Assembly (NCBI GenBank): GCA_013698305.1
Contig: JACCVC010000024.1
Span: 1 to 10,372 of the forward strand
Length of the DNA stretch: 10,372 bases
From: Chloroflexia bacterium
GTDB lineage: Bacteria > Chloroflexota > Chloroflexia > Thermomicrobiales > UBA6265
Direction of reading: 5' to 3'
Shown here: one piece after another, positions 1 through 6,668 of the stretch
How the letters are laid out: each line of letters begins with the position of its first letter
How positions within the stretch are numbered: the stretch's first letter is position 1
Notes under the pieces: generated by a model
Databases searched by the model: none
What the model saw: the letters and a program-made list of their open reading frames with translations, nothing else
What the model was told of the DNA's origin: nothing
Program-made: the position numbers and the translations under genes

Positions 1-1238
1 AACAACTCCACCACCGGCACCAGCACATCGGGGCGCTGGATCGGCAGTTCCAAAGTCGCCACGCCTTCCGCGCCAGGCAGCGACGTGTTCTGCGCCTGGG
101 CATGGGGGTCTGAGTCGATCACCTTCACCTCCGATCCGTCATGCAGTAGCTGGGCGTAGCCGATCTTGCCAGCCATCCCCTCCAGGTGGATGTGCCGCAT
201 CGGCCAGGTGAAGATGTGCAGGTAAAGCCGGTCGCCTCGATGCGTGTACCGGCAATCGACCGGCGCCGCGAACTCCGATTCCGTCGCGCCGTGGATCGCG
301 CGACCGTGCAGTCGCATCCACTCGCCGATCTCGGCCAGCGTCTCCCTCGCCTTCGGCTCGAACTCGCCGCGCCCGGTGGGACCGACATTCAACAACAGGT
401 TGCCGCCCTTGGAGACAGTGTCCACCACAATTCGGACCAGCAACTCCGAGCTCTTCCAATCGAGATTGTCGCGGTCATAGCCCCATGACCCGTTCAGGGT
501 CTGGCAGGCTTCCCATATGACCTTCTCGCCATTGCGCGTGGGCCATTCGCTTGGCTGATACTGCTCGGGCGTCACGAAGTCGGCGCTCTCCGGCAGGTCG
601 ATCCGGTCGTTGATGATGATCTCCGGCTGCAGCTCCCGGACCGTCCTCACCAGATCTTCTGATTCCCAGTCCTCTCGGCTCTTGCCAGGCGGCGTGAAGT
701 CGAACCACATCACGTCGATCCTGCCGTAGTTGGTCAGCAACTCCCGAACCTGTTCGTGCAAGTAGTTACGATACCGGGAGATATCGCGCTGCTGACCCTC
801 CCAGAACGCGTCGTCCTCCGACCGCGGGTGGATCGGATCGCGAGTGTAGTGCTCGTGATGCCAGTCGATCACCGAGTGGTAGAAGCCGACCTTGAGCCCT
901 TCCGTCCGGAACGCCTCAACGAACTCGGCGATCAGGTCGCGACCGCATAGCGTGTTGGTTGCCTTGTAGCCGGTCAGCTGGCTGTCGAACAGCGCGAACC
1001 CATCGTGATGCTTGGTGGTGATCACGGCGTACTTCATGCCCGCGTGGCGAGCGTCCCGCGCCCACTGCGCCGGATCGTAGAGATCAGGATCGAAGTGGTC
1101 GAAATATCGCTGATATTGCTCGGTCGTCATCGCTTCGCGCTTCTTCAGCCACTCGTGACGTCCCGCCGCCGAGTAGATGCCGAAGTGTATGAACATCCCG
1201 AAACGGTCATGCACGAACCAGTCAGTGCGAGAGTCCAC
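1..1238 (-). CDS. Alpha-L-fucosidase, GH29 family (3' end cut by window edge)
   Basis: Glycoside hydrolase that releases alpha-linked L-fucose from glycans by a retaining mechanism. About 412 residues are visible and the frame is open to the left edge, so the C-terminus lies outside. Seen: N-terminal FGMFIHFG (about residues 13-20), the fucose-pocket motif KHHDGF (76-81), the nucleophile segment RIDVMWFD with the predicted nucleophile Asp180, WEACQTLNGSWGY (about 242-254), and KGGNLLLNVGPTGRGEF (about 277-293). All are typical of GH29. A beta-sandwich-like region begins after about residue 310. There is no signal peptide: the catalytic domain starts almost at once, so a cytoplasmic enzyme acting on imported oligosaccharides is likely. 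The start is GTG at 1238, chosen because AGGAGG (1250-1245) lies 6 nt upstream. That site is inside the 3' end of the upstream RNase Z-like gene, overlapping it by 17 nt and suggesting translational coupling. Confidence 0.93.
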   Translation of the reverse strand, partial: MDSRTDWFVHDRFGMFIHFGIYSAAGRHEWLKKREAMTTEQYQRYFDHFDPDLYDPAQWARDARHAGMKYAVITTKHHDGFALFDSQLTGYKATNTLCGRDLIAEFVEAFRTEGLKVGFYHSVIDWHHEHYTRDPIHPRSEDDAFWEGQQRDISRYRNYLHEQVRELLTNYGRIDVMWFDFTPPGKSREDWESEDLVRTVRELQPEIIINDRIDLPESADFVTPEQYQPSEWPTRNGEKVIWEACQTLNGSWGYDRDNLDWKSSELLVRIVVDTVSKGGNLLLNVGPTGRGEFEPKARETLAEIGEWMRLHGRAIHGATESEFAAPVDCRYTHRGDRLYLHIFTWPMRHIHLEGMAGKIGYAQLLHDGSEVKVIDSDPHAQAQNTSLPGAEGVATLELPIQRPDVLVPVVEL

Positions 1239-2178
1239 GACATTCCTCCTTCATTTGTATCTCTTCGTAGCCGGTGTCGAAGTTGAGCCGTCCCTCCAAC
1301 CCCGCTCGCCCAATGGTGACATGCGGAAACACGTCCGTGGCGTTGCCCCGCCAGTCCACCGGATTAAGCATCGACGCGCTGAAATGCGTCAGCCAGAGAT
1401 GCCCAACCCCGGCTTTGGCGGCGAGCTGGGCGGACTCCCGGAACGTCATGTGCCGATGGGTGATCGCCTTGTCGCCGTCGTCATCGACGCCATACGTTCC
1501 TTCCGCGATCAGCAGGTCAACGCCCGAGATCAGCTCCCGCAGCGTGTCGGTTGGGCGGGTATCGGTAGCGAATCCGAGCGCGACGCCGGAGCGTTGCTCG
1601 CCGATTACCATCGACGGCTCGAACACGCGTCCCGCGACCTCGACATCTTCGCCTCGTTGCAGCACCGACCATGCCTTAACCGGGACGCCCATCTCCCTCG
1701 CCCGATCCGCATCGAACTTCGGCGCGCGCGAGCGCCCGAACCGGTAGCCAAGCACCGGCACGCGATGCTCGCCTGCCGCCACGCGAATCCGCAACTCTCC
1801 CGGACCGTCGATCTCGTCGCCCGATGCCAGTTCGCGCACCCTCACCTCATATGGCAAGTCCCGCGCAATCGTCCGCAAGCCCTCGATCACGTCGACCGTG
1901 CCGGCGGGACCGTAGATGTGCAGCGGCGACGTCCTGCCGGCGTTGGCGACCGTGTGCAACAGTCCCGGCACGCCCGCGACGTGATCGGCATGCAGGTGGC
2001 TCAGGCAGAGCGCATCCAGCCGACGAAACCCCCAGCCCCGCTCCCGCATCGCGACCTGCGTTCCTTCTCCGCAATCCAGCAAGACCAGGCTTCCTTCCGA
2101 CCGCACCAGCGCGCTCGACAGCCATCGTCCCGGCAGCGGCGTCATCGCCCCAGTGCCAAGCAGCATTACGTCGATCAT
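1222..2178 (-). CDS. rnz: Ribonuclease Z-like MBL-fold protein
   Basis: 318-residue metallo-beta-lactamase-fold protein of the RNase Z group (COG1234-like). RNase Z cuts the 3' trailer from tRNA precursors in the cytoplasm; its length here is usual for the bacterial enzyme. Seen: LLGTG (6-10), motif I Asp in LLDCGEGTQ (33-41), metal-binding SHLHADH (H61, H63, D65, H66), EHRVPVLGYRF with H138, ATDTRP with D206, the RNase Z-type HMT (H243) and LTHFSAS with H265. The 165-182 region matches the base of the RNase Z flexible arm, but the usual Pro-Gly-Pro stretch is replaced by VKAW, so an altered exosite or another substrate is possible. ATG at 2178 is supported by GGAGG (2192-2188), 9 nt upstream. 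The fucosidase gene starts inside its last codons. A general MBL hydrolase is the alternative call. Confidence 0.82.
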   Translation of the reverse strand: MIDVMLLGTGAMTPLPGRWLSSALVRSEGSLVLLDCGEGTQVAMRERGWGFRRLDALCLSHLHADHVAGVPGLLHTVANAGRTSPLHIYGPAGTVDVIEGLRTIARDLPYEVRVRELASGDEIDGPGELRIRVAAGEHRVPVLGYRFGRSRAPKFDADRAREMGVPVKAWSVLQRGEDVEVAGRVFEPSMVIGEQRSGVALGFATDTRPTDTLRELISGVDLLIAEGTYGVDDDGDKAITHRHMTFRESAQLAAKAGVGHLWLTHFSASMLNPVDWRGNATDVFPHVTIGRAGLEGRLNFDTGYEEIQMKEECRGLSH

Positions 2179-2682
2179 TCAGTCTCGCCTCCAGTTGCGC
2201 CGATGCAATATCGCAGGGTACCATCCCAATCGTCGGATCCGTTCGGGATCGACCACTATTGCGTCCCGCGTGGGACACGCAAGCTGGAGCAACGCATGGC
2301 TATCTCTCGCAACCTGATCACTGCCCTTGACCGCGCCGAACTGGCTGGTCTGGCTCAGGTGTCTTCGCGTGCTTCCATTCTCCTCGACCCCACTGCAGTC
2401 AGGTAACGTCGACCGGACTCGACGCCTATCCTGTTGCCAATCCGGAAGCGCTAACATCTCAACTGACCTGATCCAGTCACGTTCGGCACGGCAATCTGCT
2501 GACTGTCCCTTCGCTGACTTCAGATCATTGTGCCCGGTTGCAAACGGCGCAACTCCTTGAGAGGTGCTTCATGCCCATGACCACTGTGCGATTCGCCGCG
2601 TCCATCGTCGTGACGCGGCACACCAACCACGACTCCTTCTTCCCGAACAGCAGCCGCGCTCGCGGCCGCGGAGGATGTCTCA
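2179..2682. other. 504-bp intergenic region between divergent genes
   Basis: This lies between the RNase Z-like gene (minus) and the RNHCP gene (plus). I see no convincing gene, tRNA or repeat array. It holds the ribosome binding sites of both flanking genes (2188-2192 and 2670-2674). It also holds a short stem-loop around 2266-2284 (GCGTCCC against GGGACACGC) and a GTTGC/GCAAC mini-hairpin near 2537-2553. The one plausible small ORF is 36 codons at 2296-2406 on the plus strand, with GGAG 6 nt before its ATG. It has no recognisable motif and is treated as a low-confidence observation. No sigma70-type promoter with two good boxes was found by eye, though both genes need one. Confidence 0.5.
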
Positions 2683-3174
2683 TTGGGCTCGCACAACATC
2701 ACACGAAACACAGAAGAACTCAACTTCACCGGCGAGGACTACGCCACATGCGACCGGAACCAACGACGGCAACGGTCTAACGCGGGAGCCATGCGCAAGC
2801 GCGAGAAAACTCGCCGCTCGCCTCGTACCGAGCGGGACCAGGCGTTCCGATGCCGTAAATGCCGCCAGTTCATCGGCGCTCCCATCTCGGGAGGGAGGCA
2901 CCGCAATCATTGTCCCAATTGCCTCTTCTCTCTTCATGTGGACCTCAGGCAACCGGGTGACCGTTGCAGCGACTGCGAATCGCTGATGGCGCCGAGAGGG
3001 CTCATCGTGCGCCGCAACGGCGAGCAGATGATCCTGCACGAGTGCCTGGGCTGCGGCAAGACCCAGCCCTCGAGGGTCGCGGCGGACGACAACCCGGTGC
3101 TGCTCATGCGCGTCGAACCGATCGGCATCGAGGTTCACGCAGAGGCCATCGCGCCAATCGAGGAGATCGCCTGA
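2683..3174 (+). CDS. RNHCP-domain zinc protein
   Basis: Small cysteine-rich protein of the RNHCP family, named after the conserved motif seen here in full as RNHCPNCLFSLHVD (74-87). Four CxxC pairs are visible in the 163-residue form: C57/C60, C77/C80, C95/C98 and C121/C124. They fit two zinc ribbons. PGDR (91-94) and LMAP (101-104) also match the family. The molecular function of the family is not established; an RNA- or ribosome-associated role is only a guess. The start is uncertain. TTG at 2683 has GGAGG (2670-2674) at an ideal 8-nt spacing. ATG at 2791 would give a 127-residue protein whose short basic N-terminus (MRKREKTRRS) looks more like relatives, but its GGGAG sits only 2 nt upstream. 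The gene is solitary and converges on the MBL gene to its right. Confidence 0.85.
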   Translation: MGSHNITRNTEELNFTGEDYATCDRNQRRQRSNAGAMRKREKTRRSPRTERDQAFRCRKCRQFIGAPISGGRHRNHCPNCLFSLHVDLRQPGDRCSDCESLMAPRGLIVRRNGEQMILHECLGCGKTQPSRVAADDNPVLLMRVEPIGIEVHAEAIAPIEEIA

Positions 3175-3226
3175 CACGAAACCGCCTGCCATACACGCCG
3201 ATTACGTAGCCCCTCACCATGTAGCT

Positions 3227-3245
3227 TCGGGCCGACAGTGCCCGA
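3227..3245 (+). terminator. Weak terminator-like hairpin between convergent genes
   Basis: TCGGGC (3227-3232) pairs perfectly with GCCCGA (3240-3245) around a 7-nt loop, 52 nt after the RNHCP stop and 18 nt from the end of the convergent MBL gene. On the plus strand it is followed by CGTTTGAT, which is a poor U-tract. It could end RNHCP transcription but the stem is short. Confidence 0.3.
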
Positions 3246-3262
3246 CGTTTGATAACCATTCC

Positions 3263-4204
3263 CTACGAATCCAATTCGCCAGCCTTGCGCAGGACGCGGT
3301 GAATCCCGAGCGAAGACATGAACAGCGGATTGGCGGCGTTTAACGCCGGCCACACCCGATCGGCATCGTCGCCGAGCATGCCGCGAACCCACGCCTCCAG
3401 CTCAACGGTCAACTCGTCGTCGCTGCCATCCGGAATCAACACCGAGCGGCCGGTCTCCATGATCCGGTCGATGTTCTCGCGAAGGGTTGCCAGGTGGGTT
3501 TCGACATCTGTGAACGCGCCAAAGTGCGACAACAGCAATCGCTCGGGGACGATGCCGAGCATCAGGTCGATGCTGGATCGCCATGCATGAAGGTCGATGT
3601 CGGGAGGAGGCATCGGCGGAACTGGCACACCCGTCCCCTGCATCCGCACCCCGGCGATATCACCGGTGATCAGGAACCCGGTCTGCTCGTCGAGCAGAGC
3701 AAGGTGATGCGACGCGTGGCCCGGCGTGAAGCAGGGGACGAGCTTCCGTCCGCCCACGTTGATCGCGACCCGGTCCTCCACCACGACCACCTGGTCTTCG
3801 GGCACATCCTCGATATCGCCCCACAACCGCGCCATATCATCGCCGTAGATGCGGGTGGCGCTGTTGACCAGCTTCGCGTTGTCGACCAGATGCGGCGCGC
3901 CTACAGGATGGACGTACACCTTCACATGCGGATACGCCCGCGCCAGCCCGCCAACGCCACCGGCGTGGTCCAGATGGATGTGCGTCACGATGACATGGGA
4001 AACATCCTCCATGCCGTACCCGGCATCCCGGATACCCGCCTCCAGCTTCTCGCGCACCGTGCTCGGCCCGGTCTCGATCAGCGCCAGTCCGCCCGGTCCT
4101 TCAACCAGATACGCCGCGACCGATCCTGCGCGACCGAGAAACTCAAGGTCGATGACATGGATACCATCCGCAATCGCTATCGCCTGATTCTGCCCTGAAG
4201 ACAT
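3263..4204 (-). CDS. MBL-fold metallo-hydrolase (glyoxalase II-like)
   Basis: 313-residue metallo-beta-lactamase-superfamily hydrolase, predicted to be a soluble cytoplasmic two-metal enzyme. Seen: the first strand with LALIETGPS (40-48), metal-binding VTHIHLDHAGG (H75, H77, D79, H80), TPGHASHH (H163), ITGDIAG (D182) and LLSHFGA (H227), followed by a roughly 80-residue helical C-terminal extension. The ligands are complete, so it should be active. The substrate cannot be read from sequence; thioester, lactone and phosphoester hydrolases share this layout. An upstream in-frame ATG at 4243 would give 326 residues. I chose ATG 4204 because AGGAGG (4215-4210) lies 5 nt before it; the adjacent ATG 4207 is only 2 nt from that site. 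It is divergent from the HTH/PIN cluster and shares its control region. It is not closely related to the RNase Z-like protein at 1222-2178. Confidence 0.9.
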   Translation of the reverse strand: MSSGQNQAIAIADGIHVIDLEFLGRAGSVAAYLVEGPGGLALIETGPSTVREKLEAGIRDAGYGMEDVSHVIVTHIHLDHAGGVGGLARAYPHVKVYVHPVGAPHLVDNAKLVNSATRIYGDDMARLWGDIEDVPEDQVVVVEDRVAINVGGRKLVPCFTPGHASHHLALLDEQTGFLITGDIAGVRMQGTGVPVPPMPPPDIDLHAWRSSIDLMLGIVPERLLLSHFGAFTDVETHLATLRENIDRIMETGRSVLIPDGSDDELTVELEAWVRGMLGDDADRVWPALNAANPLFMSSLGIHRVLRKAGELDS

Positions 4205-4282
4205 CATGACCTCCTGACTCGCCTCGACAACACCATCCGACAATCATACCCAGCGGTCGCCAACCACTTGCGTCATGGACGT

Positions 4283-4313
4283 ATTGTCACTACCATGTTG
4301 TTGACGACAACAT
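4283..4313. promoter_or_regulatory. Candidate operator palindrome and weak divergent promoter
   Basis: A perfect inverted repeat ATGTTGT (4295-4301), spacer TGACG, ACAACAT (4307-4313) lies in the divergent gap. It is 90 nt upstream of the MBL start and 97 nt upstream of the HTH gene start. On the minus strand, TTGTCG (4310-4305) and GACAAT (4288-4283) are separated by 16 nt and resemble -35 and -10 boxes for the MBL gene, so a protein bound to the palindrome would cover that promoter. The adjacent HTH antitoxin-like protein is the natural candidate binder, by analogy with autoregulated toxin-antitoxin operons. The palindrome is directly seen; its role is inferred. Confidence 0.4.
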
Positions 4314-4409
4314 CGTCTTACCTGCGTCGGCGCCGCGTCTCCCATCGGTGGGCGCGTGCGTTCCGGCTCTATTTCATCGTCAGCTTGAACGCGGTTGGAG
4401 GGAAGCGCT

Positions 4410-4727
4410 ATGGACGAGAATCGAACGCTGCTCACGGTTGGGCAGGCGGCGATCGCGCTCGAACGATCGACCGAGCAGGTGCGCCGGTACCTTCGCGAGG
4501 GGCGCCTCACCGGGCAGCGGATGGGCGGCCAGTGGTTCATCAACCTGCAGGACCTTCAGCAGTTCACCCGCTCCGCGCAGGAGAAATCCAGCTTCCTGGC
4601 ACGCGTTGGCGCGGCTCGCACGATCCGTCCGCTGGACTCCGTGATCGGCATCGCCCAGGGCCAGGGGACCGACATCTCCCGCGGCAAACGGGAGTTCCTG
4701 AGAGCGGCGTCCCGAGGCTCGTCCTGA
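4410..4727 (+). CDS. Excisionase/MerR-type HTH protein, probable antitoxin
   Basis: 105-residue protein with an N-terminal excisionase-family winged helix-turn-helix. LTVGQAAIALERSTEQVRRY (8-27) is the HTH, and LREGRLTGQRMGGQWFI (28-44) is the wing ending in the typical basic/aromatic W-F-I. The C-terminal part (about 55-105) carries DSVIGIAQGQGTDISRGKRE (76-95), resembling the short GIA...D-S tails by which VapB-type antitoxins occupy the PIN toxin active site. The PIN gene follows after 24 nt. The inferred role is a DNA-binding antitoxin that neutralises the PIN ribonuclease and represses the operon. Start ATG 4410 is chosen over an in-frame TTG at 4395 because GGAGGG (4397-4402) lies 7 nt upstream of the ATG. 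A plain transcription regulator is the alternative if the tail is not functional. Confidence 0.83.
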   Translation: MDENRTLLTVGQAAIALERSTEQVRRYLREGRLTGQRMGGQWFINLQDLQQFTRSAQEKSSFLARVGAARTIRPLDSVIGIAQGQGTDISRGKREFLRAASRGSS

Positions 4728-4751
4728 CTACCACCGATTGGATAGCCACTC

Positions 4752-5168
4752 ATGTCCGACAGCCTGCCAAATGCGCCCCAACCCGCCATCGCGTTTGTGG
4801 ACTCCTCCGCCATCGTCGCCCTGGTCGACCGTCGCGACCCCACCCATCAACAGGCGCTTGCCGCCTATCACGAGCTGGTCGACGAGGGCTACTGCCTGTT
4901 CACCACCAACTACGTCATCGCCGAGACGCTCCAGCTGCTGGACCTCTCCTTCGGCCCGGACATCGCCCGGAAGTGGCTCCAGGATCACCGCCTGCCCGTG
5001 TATCATGCCGACGAGCAGGATGAGCGTCGCGCCACCAACCGGCTATCCACCGCAAGACCCGGCAGCCGCCTTTCGATGACCGACGCGATCAGCTCGGTGG
5101 TGATGGATCGGCTGGGCGTGTCGGATGCCTTCGCCGTCGACGCTGACTTTCTGTCCGACGGTTCCTGA
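4752..5168 (+). CDS. PIN-domain ribonuclease, probable VapC-like toxin
   Basis: 138-residue single-domain PIN protein, the usual VapC toxin length. PIN toxins are Mg2+-dependent RNases that cleave tRNA, rRNA or other RNAs and stop translation. Seen: AFVDSSAIVALVDRRDPTHQ (14-33) with metal-binding D17, TTNYVIAETLQLL (51-63) with E58, LSMTDAISSVVMDRLGV (107-123) with D111, and FAVDADF (127-133) with D130 as the fourth acidic residue. The acidic set is complete, so the enzyme is probably active. The ribosome binding site is weak (GGATAG, about 11 nt upstream), which would keep toxin output below that of the upstream HTH antitoxin. It is co-directional with that gene and the zinc-ribbon gene 28 nt downstream. 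The exact RNA target cannot be read from sequence. Confidence 0.9.
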   Translation: MSDSLPNAPQPAIAFVDSSAIVALVDRRDPTHQQALAAYHELVDEGYCLFTTNYVIAETLQLLDLSFGPDIARKWLQDHRLPVYHADEQDERRATNRLSTARPGSRLSMTDAISSVVMDRLGVSDAFAVDADFLSDGS

Positions 5169-5196
5169 TCGATCGCAGGCAGCCCAGGGAGACGTC

Positions 5197-5676
5197 ATGT
5201 CCACACAGTCTCAATCCGACCAGGTCCGCTGCCCGCAATGCCACGAGCCGGTCCGGCCCGACAGCGCATTCTGCGGCAACTGCGGCGCAGCGATGCCAGG
5301 CACGACAACCCCGGATACGCGCGACGACCAGGCGACCACCACGTTCACGCCGATCCCGTCCAACGACCGGAACGTCGACTACCCTGAACCATCGCCCTGG
5401 GCGCCACCCGACTCGGACCGCTACGTCGCGCCAGACAACTACGAGCGATCCACTGGTCTATCGAGCGATCCGAACGCGACCGTGATCGGGTCCCATCCCG
5501 AGTTCGCGGATGAATCTCCCCGCGCAGCCGCACCACAATCCATTCGGGGATTCTTCCTGGGGATCCTCGCCATGCTCCTGATCGCGACAGTCCTGTCGCT
5601 GTACCTGTATGACGCCTGGCTGTCGGATTCAGCCCGCGACACGGTCGAAAGCTGGCTCCCCTGGCTCAACGGGTAA
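5197..5676 (+). CDS. Zinc-ribbon protein with one C-terminal membrane segment
   Basis: 159-residue protein of unknown function. Seen: an N-terminal zinc ribbon CPQC-x10-CGNC (C12, C15, C26, C29); a low-complexity linker rich in Pro, Asp, Ser and Thr (about 34-115); one hydrophobic segment GFFLGILAMLLIATVLSLYL (118-137); and a short tail with tryptophans (DAWLSD, ESWLPWLNG). There is no signal peptide. This suggests a tail-anchored protein with the zinc ribbon in the cytoplasm and about 20 residues outside. Start ATG 5197 has AGGGAG (5186-5191) 5 nt upstream; an earlier in-frame ATG at 5125 lies inside the PIN gene and lacks such a site. It follows the PIN gene by 28 nt on the same strand, so co-transcription is likely. 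Whether it is functionally tied to the toxin pair is unknown; such zinc_ribbon_2-type N-termini are common in unrelated membrane proteins. Confidence 0.82.
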   Translation: MSTQSQSDQVRCPQCHEPVRPDSAFCGNCGAAMPGTTTPDTRDDQATTTFTPIPSNDRNVDYPEPSPWAPPDSDRYVAPDNYERSTGLSSDPNATVIGSHPEFADESPRAAAPQSIRGFFLGILAMLLIATVLSLYLYDAWLSDSARDTVESWLPWLNG

Positions 5677-5742
5677 CCGGCATGGCGCGATCAGAATCTC
5701 GGTTCAAACTGGATGCGCGTGAACAGGTTGCGAAACACGTAC

Positions 5743-5801
5743 GGGCCGGCCTTGTGCCGACCCTCAATTGCATTCCAGAACTTAACAGACCACAAGGGTC
5801 T
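5743..5801. terminator. Two adjacent hairpins between convergent genes
   Basis: In the 176-bp gap between the zinc-ribbon gene and the convergent ABC permease there are two stem-loops. The first is GGGCCGGC (5743-5750) / GCCGACCC (5756-5763), eight pairs with one G-U when read on the minus strand. The second is AGACC (5787-5791) / GGTCT (5797-5801). Neither is followed by a good U-tract. They may form a factor-assisted bidirectional terminator or an RNA-stabilising structure. Confidence 0.3.
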
Positions 5802-5852
5802 CTCGTACGCGGCGTTGCGTTCGAAATGCCATGTGGACACCTGGATTCGGCA

Positions 5853-6668
5853 TCAGATCTCGAAATCTCGCCTCGTGAATCTCCACCAGCCGGCGACAAC
5901 CCCGACCAGACCGCTCCCCCCGAGCACCAGCGCCGACGTCAACGGCACCGAACCGTCGACCACCGTGCCGGTGGTGTCGAAGTACCAAAAGATGCTGAGG
6001 GGCTTCACCGGCTCCAGCGTTGCCCACAGTTCGGCGAAGTAGTCGACGAAGAACGAGATCACCAGGAAGCCCGTCGCCCACCCCACTACCCGCCCGGTGG
6101 TATCCGACGCCGCCGAGACCATCAGCGACAAGCCCCCAACCGCCCACGTCAGCAATCCACAGAGCAACGTCAGCGCCAGCAATTGGTCGGTGCCGACATC
6201 GCCCGTCGGCTGCGCGATTGCCAAACCTAGCCGGGTCGCCAATGGTCCGACGCTCGCGAACACGCCGATCAGCACCAGGAGTCCAGCCACCCGCGCGACG
6301 TAGATGTTCGTCCGCGGGATCGGGCGCGACAACGTCAGCGCCAGCGTGCCCCGGTCGACCTCACCCGCAATCGAGCGGCTGGTGAAGCCGATGATCGCCG
6401 ACATCACCAGCACGAGATAGACCGGGTGGTCGTACCCGAGCGACAGGTAACCGGCCAGACCGGTGAGGGCAATGAAGTCCGGGGAGATCTGCGCCAGCGT
6501 CTGCAATCCGGGCGGCAGCAGCTCGATCAGACGGCTCAACCCTTCCTCTCCGCCGATCGAATCGGCGATGAAGGGGTTGACGAACTGGAAGATCATCACG
6601 CCCAGCAGGAGCATCAGCGTCCCGGCCAGGCCACGCTGGAGCAGGCGGCGAACCATTGCAGTCATCAT
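5853..6668 (-). CDS. ABC-2 type transporter permease
   Basis: 271-residue integral membrane subunit of an ABC exporter, partner of the ATPase encoded just upstream. About six hydrophobic segments are visible: roughly 14-33, 82-99, 123-150, 161-186, 194-216 and 244-262. Between segments 2 and 3 lies AGEVDRGTLALTLSRPIPRT (101-120), the conserved E-x-x-x-G-T-L...RP-x-x-R cytoplasmic signature of ABC-2 permeases. The C-terminus WWRFTRRDFEI is also typical. One extracytoplasmic loop of about 45 residues follows segment 1. ATG at 6668 overlaps the ATPase stop by ATGA, meaning translational coupling; a second ATG at 6665 is equally possible. The substrate is unknown: the family exports antibiotics, lipids, peptides or sodium. 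Confidence 0.92.
   Translation of the reverse strand: MMTAMVRRLLQRGLAGTLMLLLGVMIFQFVNPFIADSIGGEEGLSRLIELLPPGLQTLAQISPDFIALTGLAGYLSLGYDHPVYLVLVMSAIIGFTSRSIAGEVDRGTLALTLSRPIPRTNIYVARVAGLLVLIGVFASVGPLATRLGLAIAQPTGDVGTDQLLALTLLCGLLTWAVGGLSLMVSAASDTTGRVVGWATGFLVISFFVDYFAELWATLEPVKPLSIFWYFDTTGTVVDGSVPLTSALVLGGSGLVGVVAGWWRFTRRDFEI

Noticed and set aside
2208..2284. Possible T-box-like leader upstream of the RNase Z-like gene (GGGATGGTACCCTGCG on the minus strand and a nearby stem-loop)
   Set aside because: The T-box core has an inserted base, the conserved stem I is not seen, and the hairpin precedes rather than follows the motif. The match is probably chance.
1177..2406. 409-codon open frame on the plus strand
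   Set aside because: It is antisense to the well-supported RNase Z-like gene, its product is low-complexity Arg/Pro/His-rich with no domain, and such frames are common in GC-rich DNA.
2564..2986. 140-codon plus-strand frame overlapping the RNHCP gene
   Set aside because: It is out of frame with the conserved RNHCP cysteine motifs, and its product is low complexity.
2680..3192. 170-codon minus-strand frame opposite the RNHCP gene
   Set aside because: It is antisense to a gene with clear family motifs; no own domain or ribosome binding site.
4268..5023. 251-codon plus-strand frame across the antitoxin and toxin genes
   Set aside because: It overlaps two motif-supported genes in another frame and has no recognisable domain.
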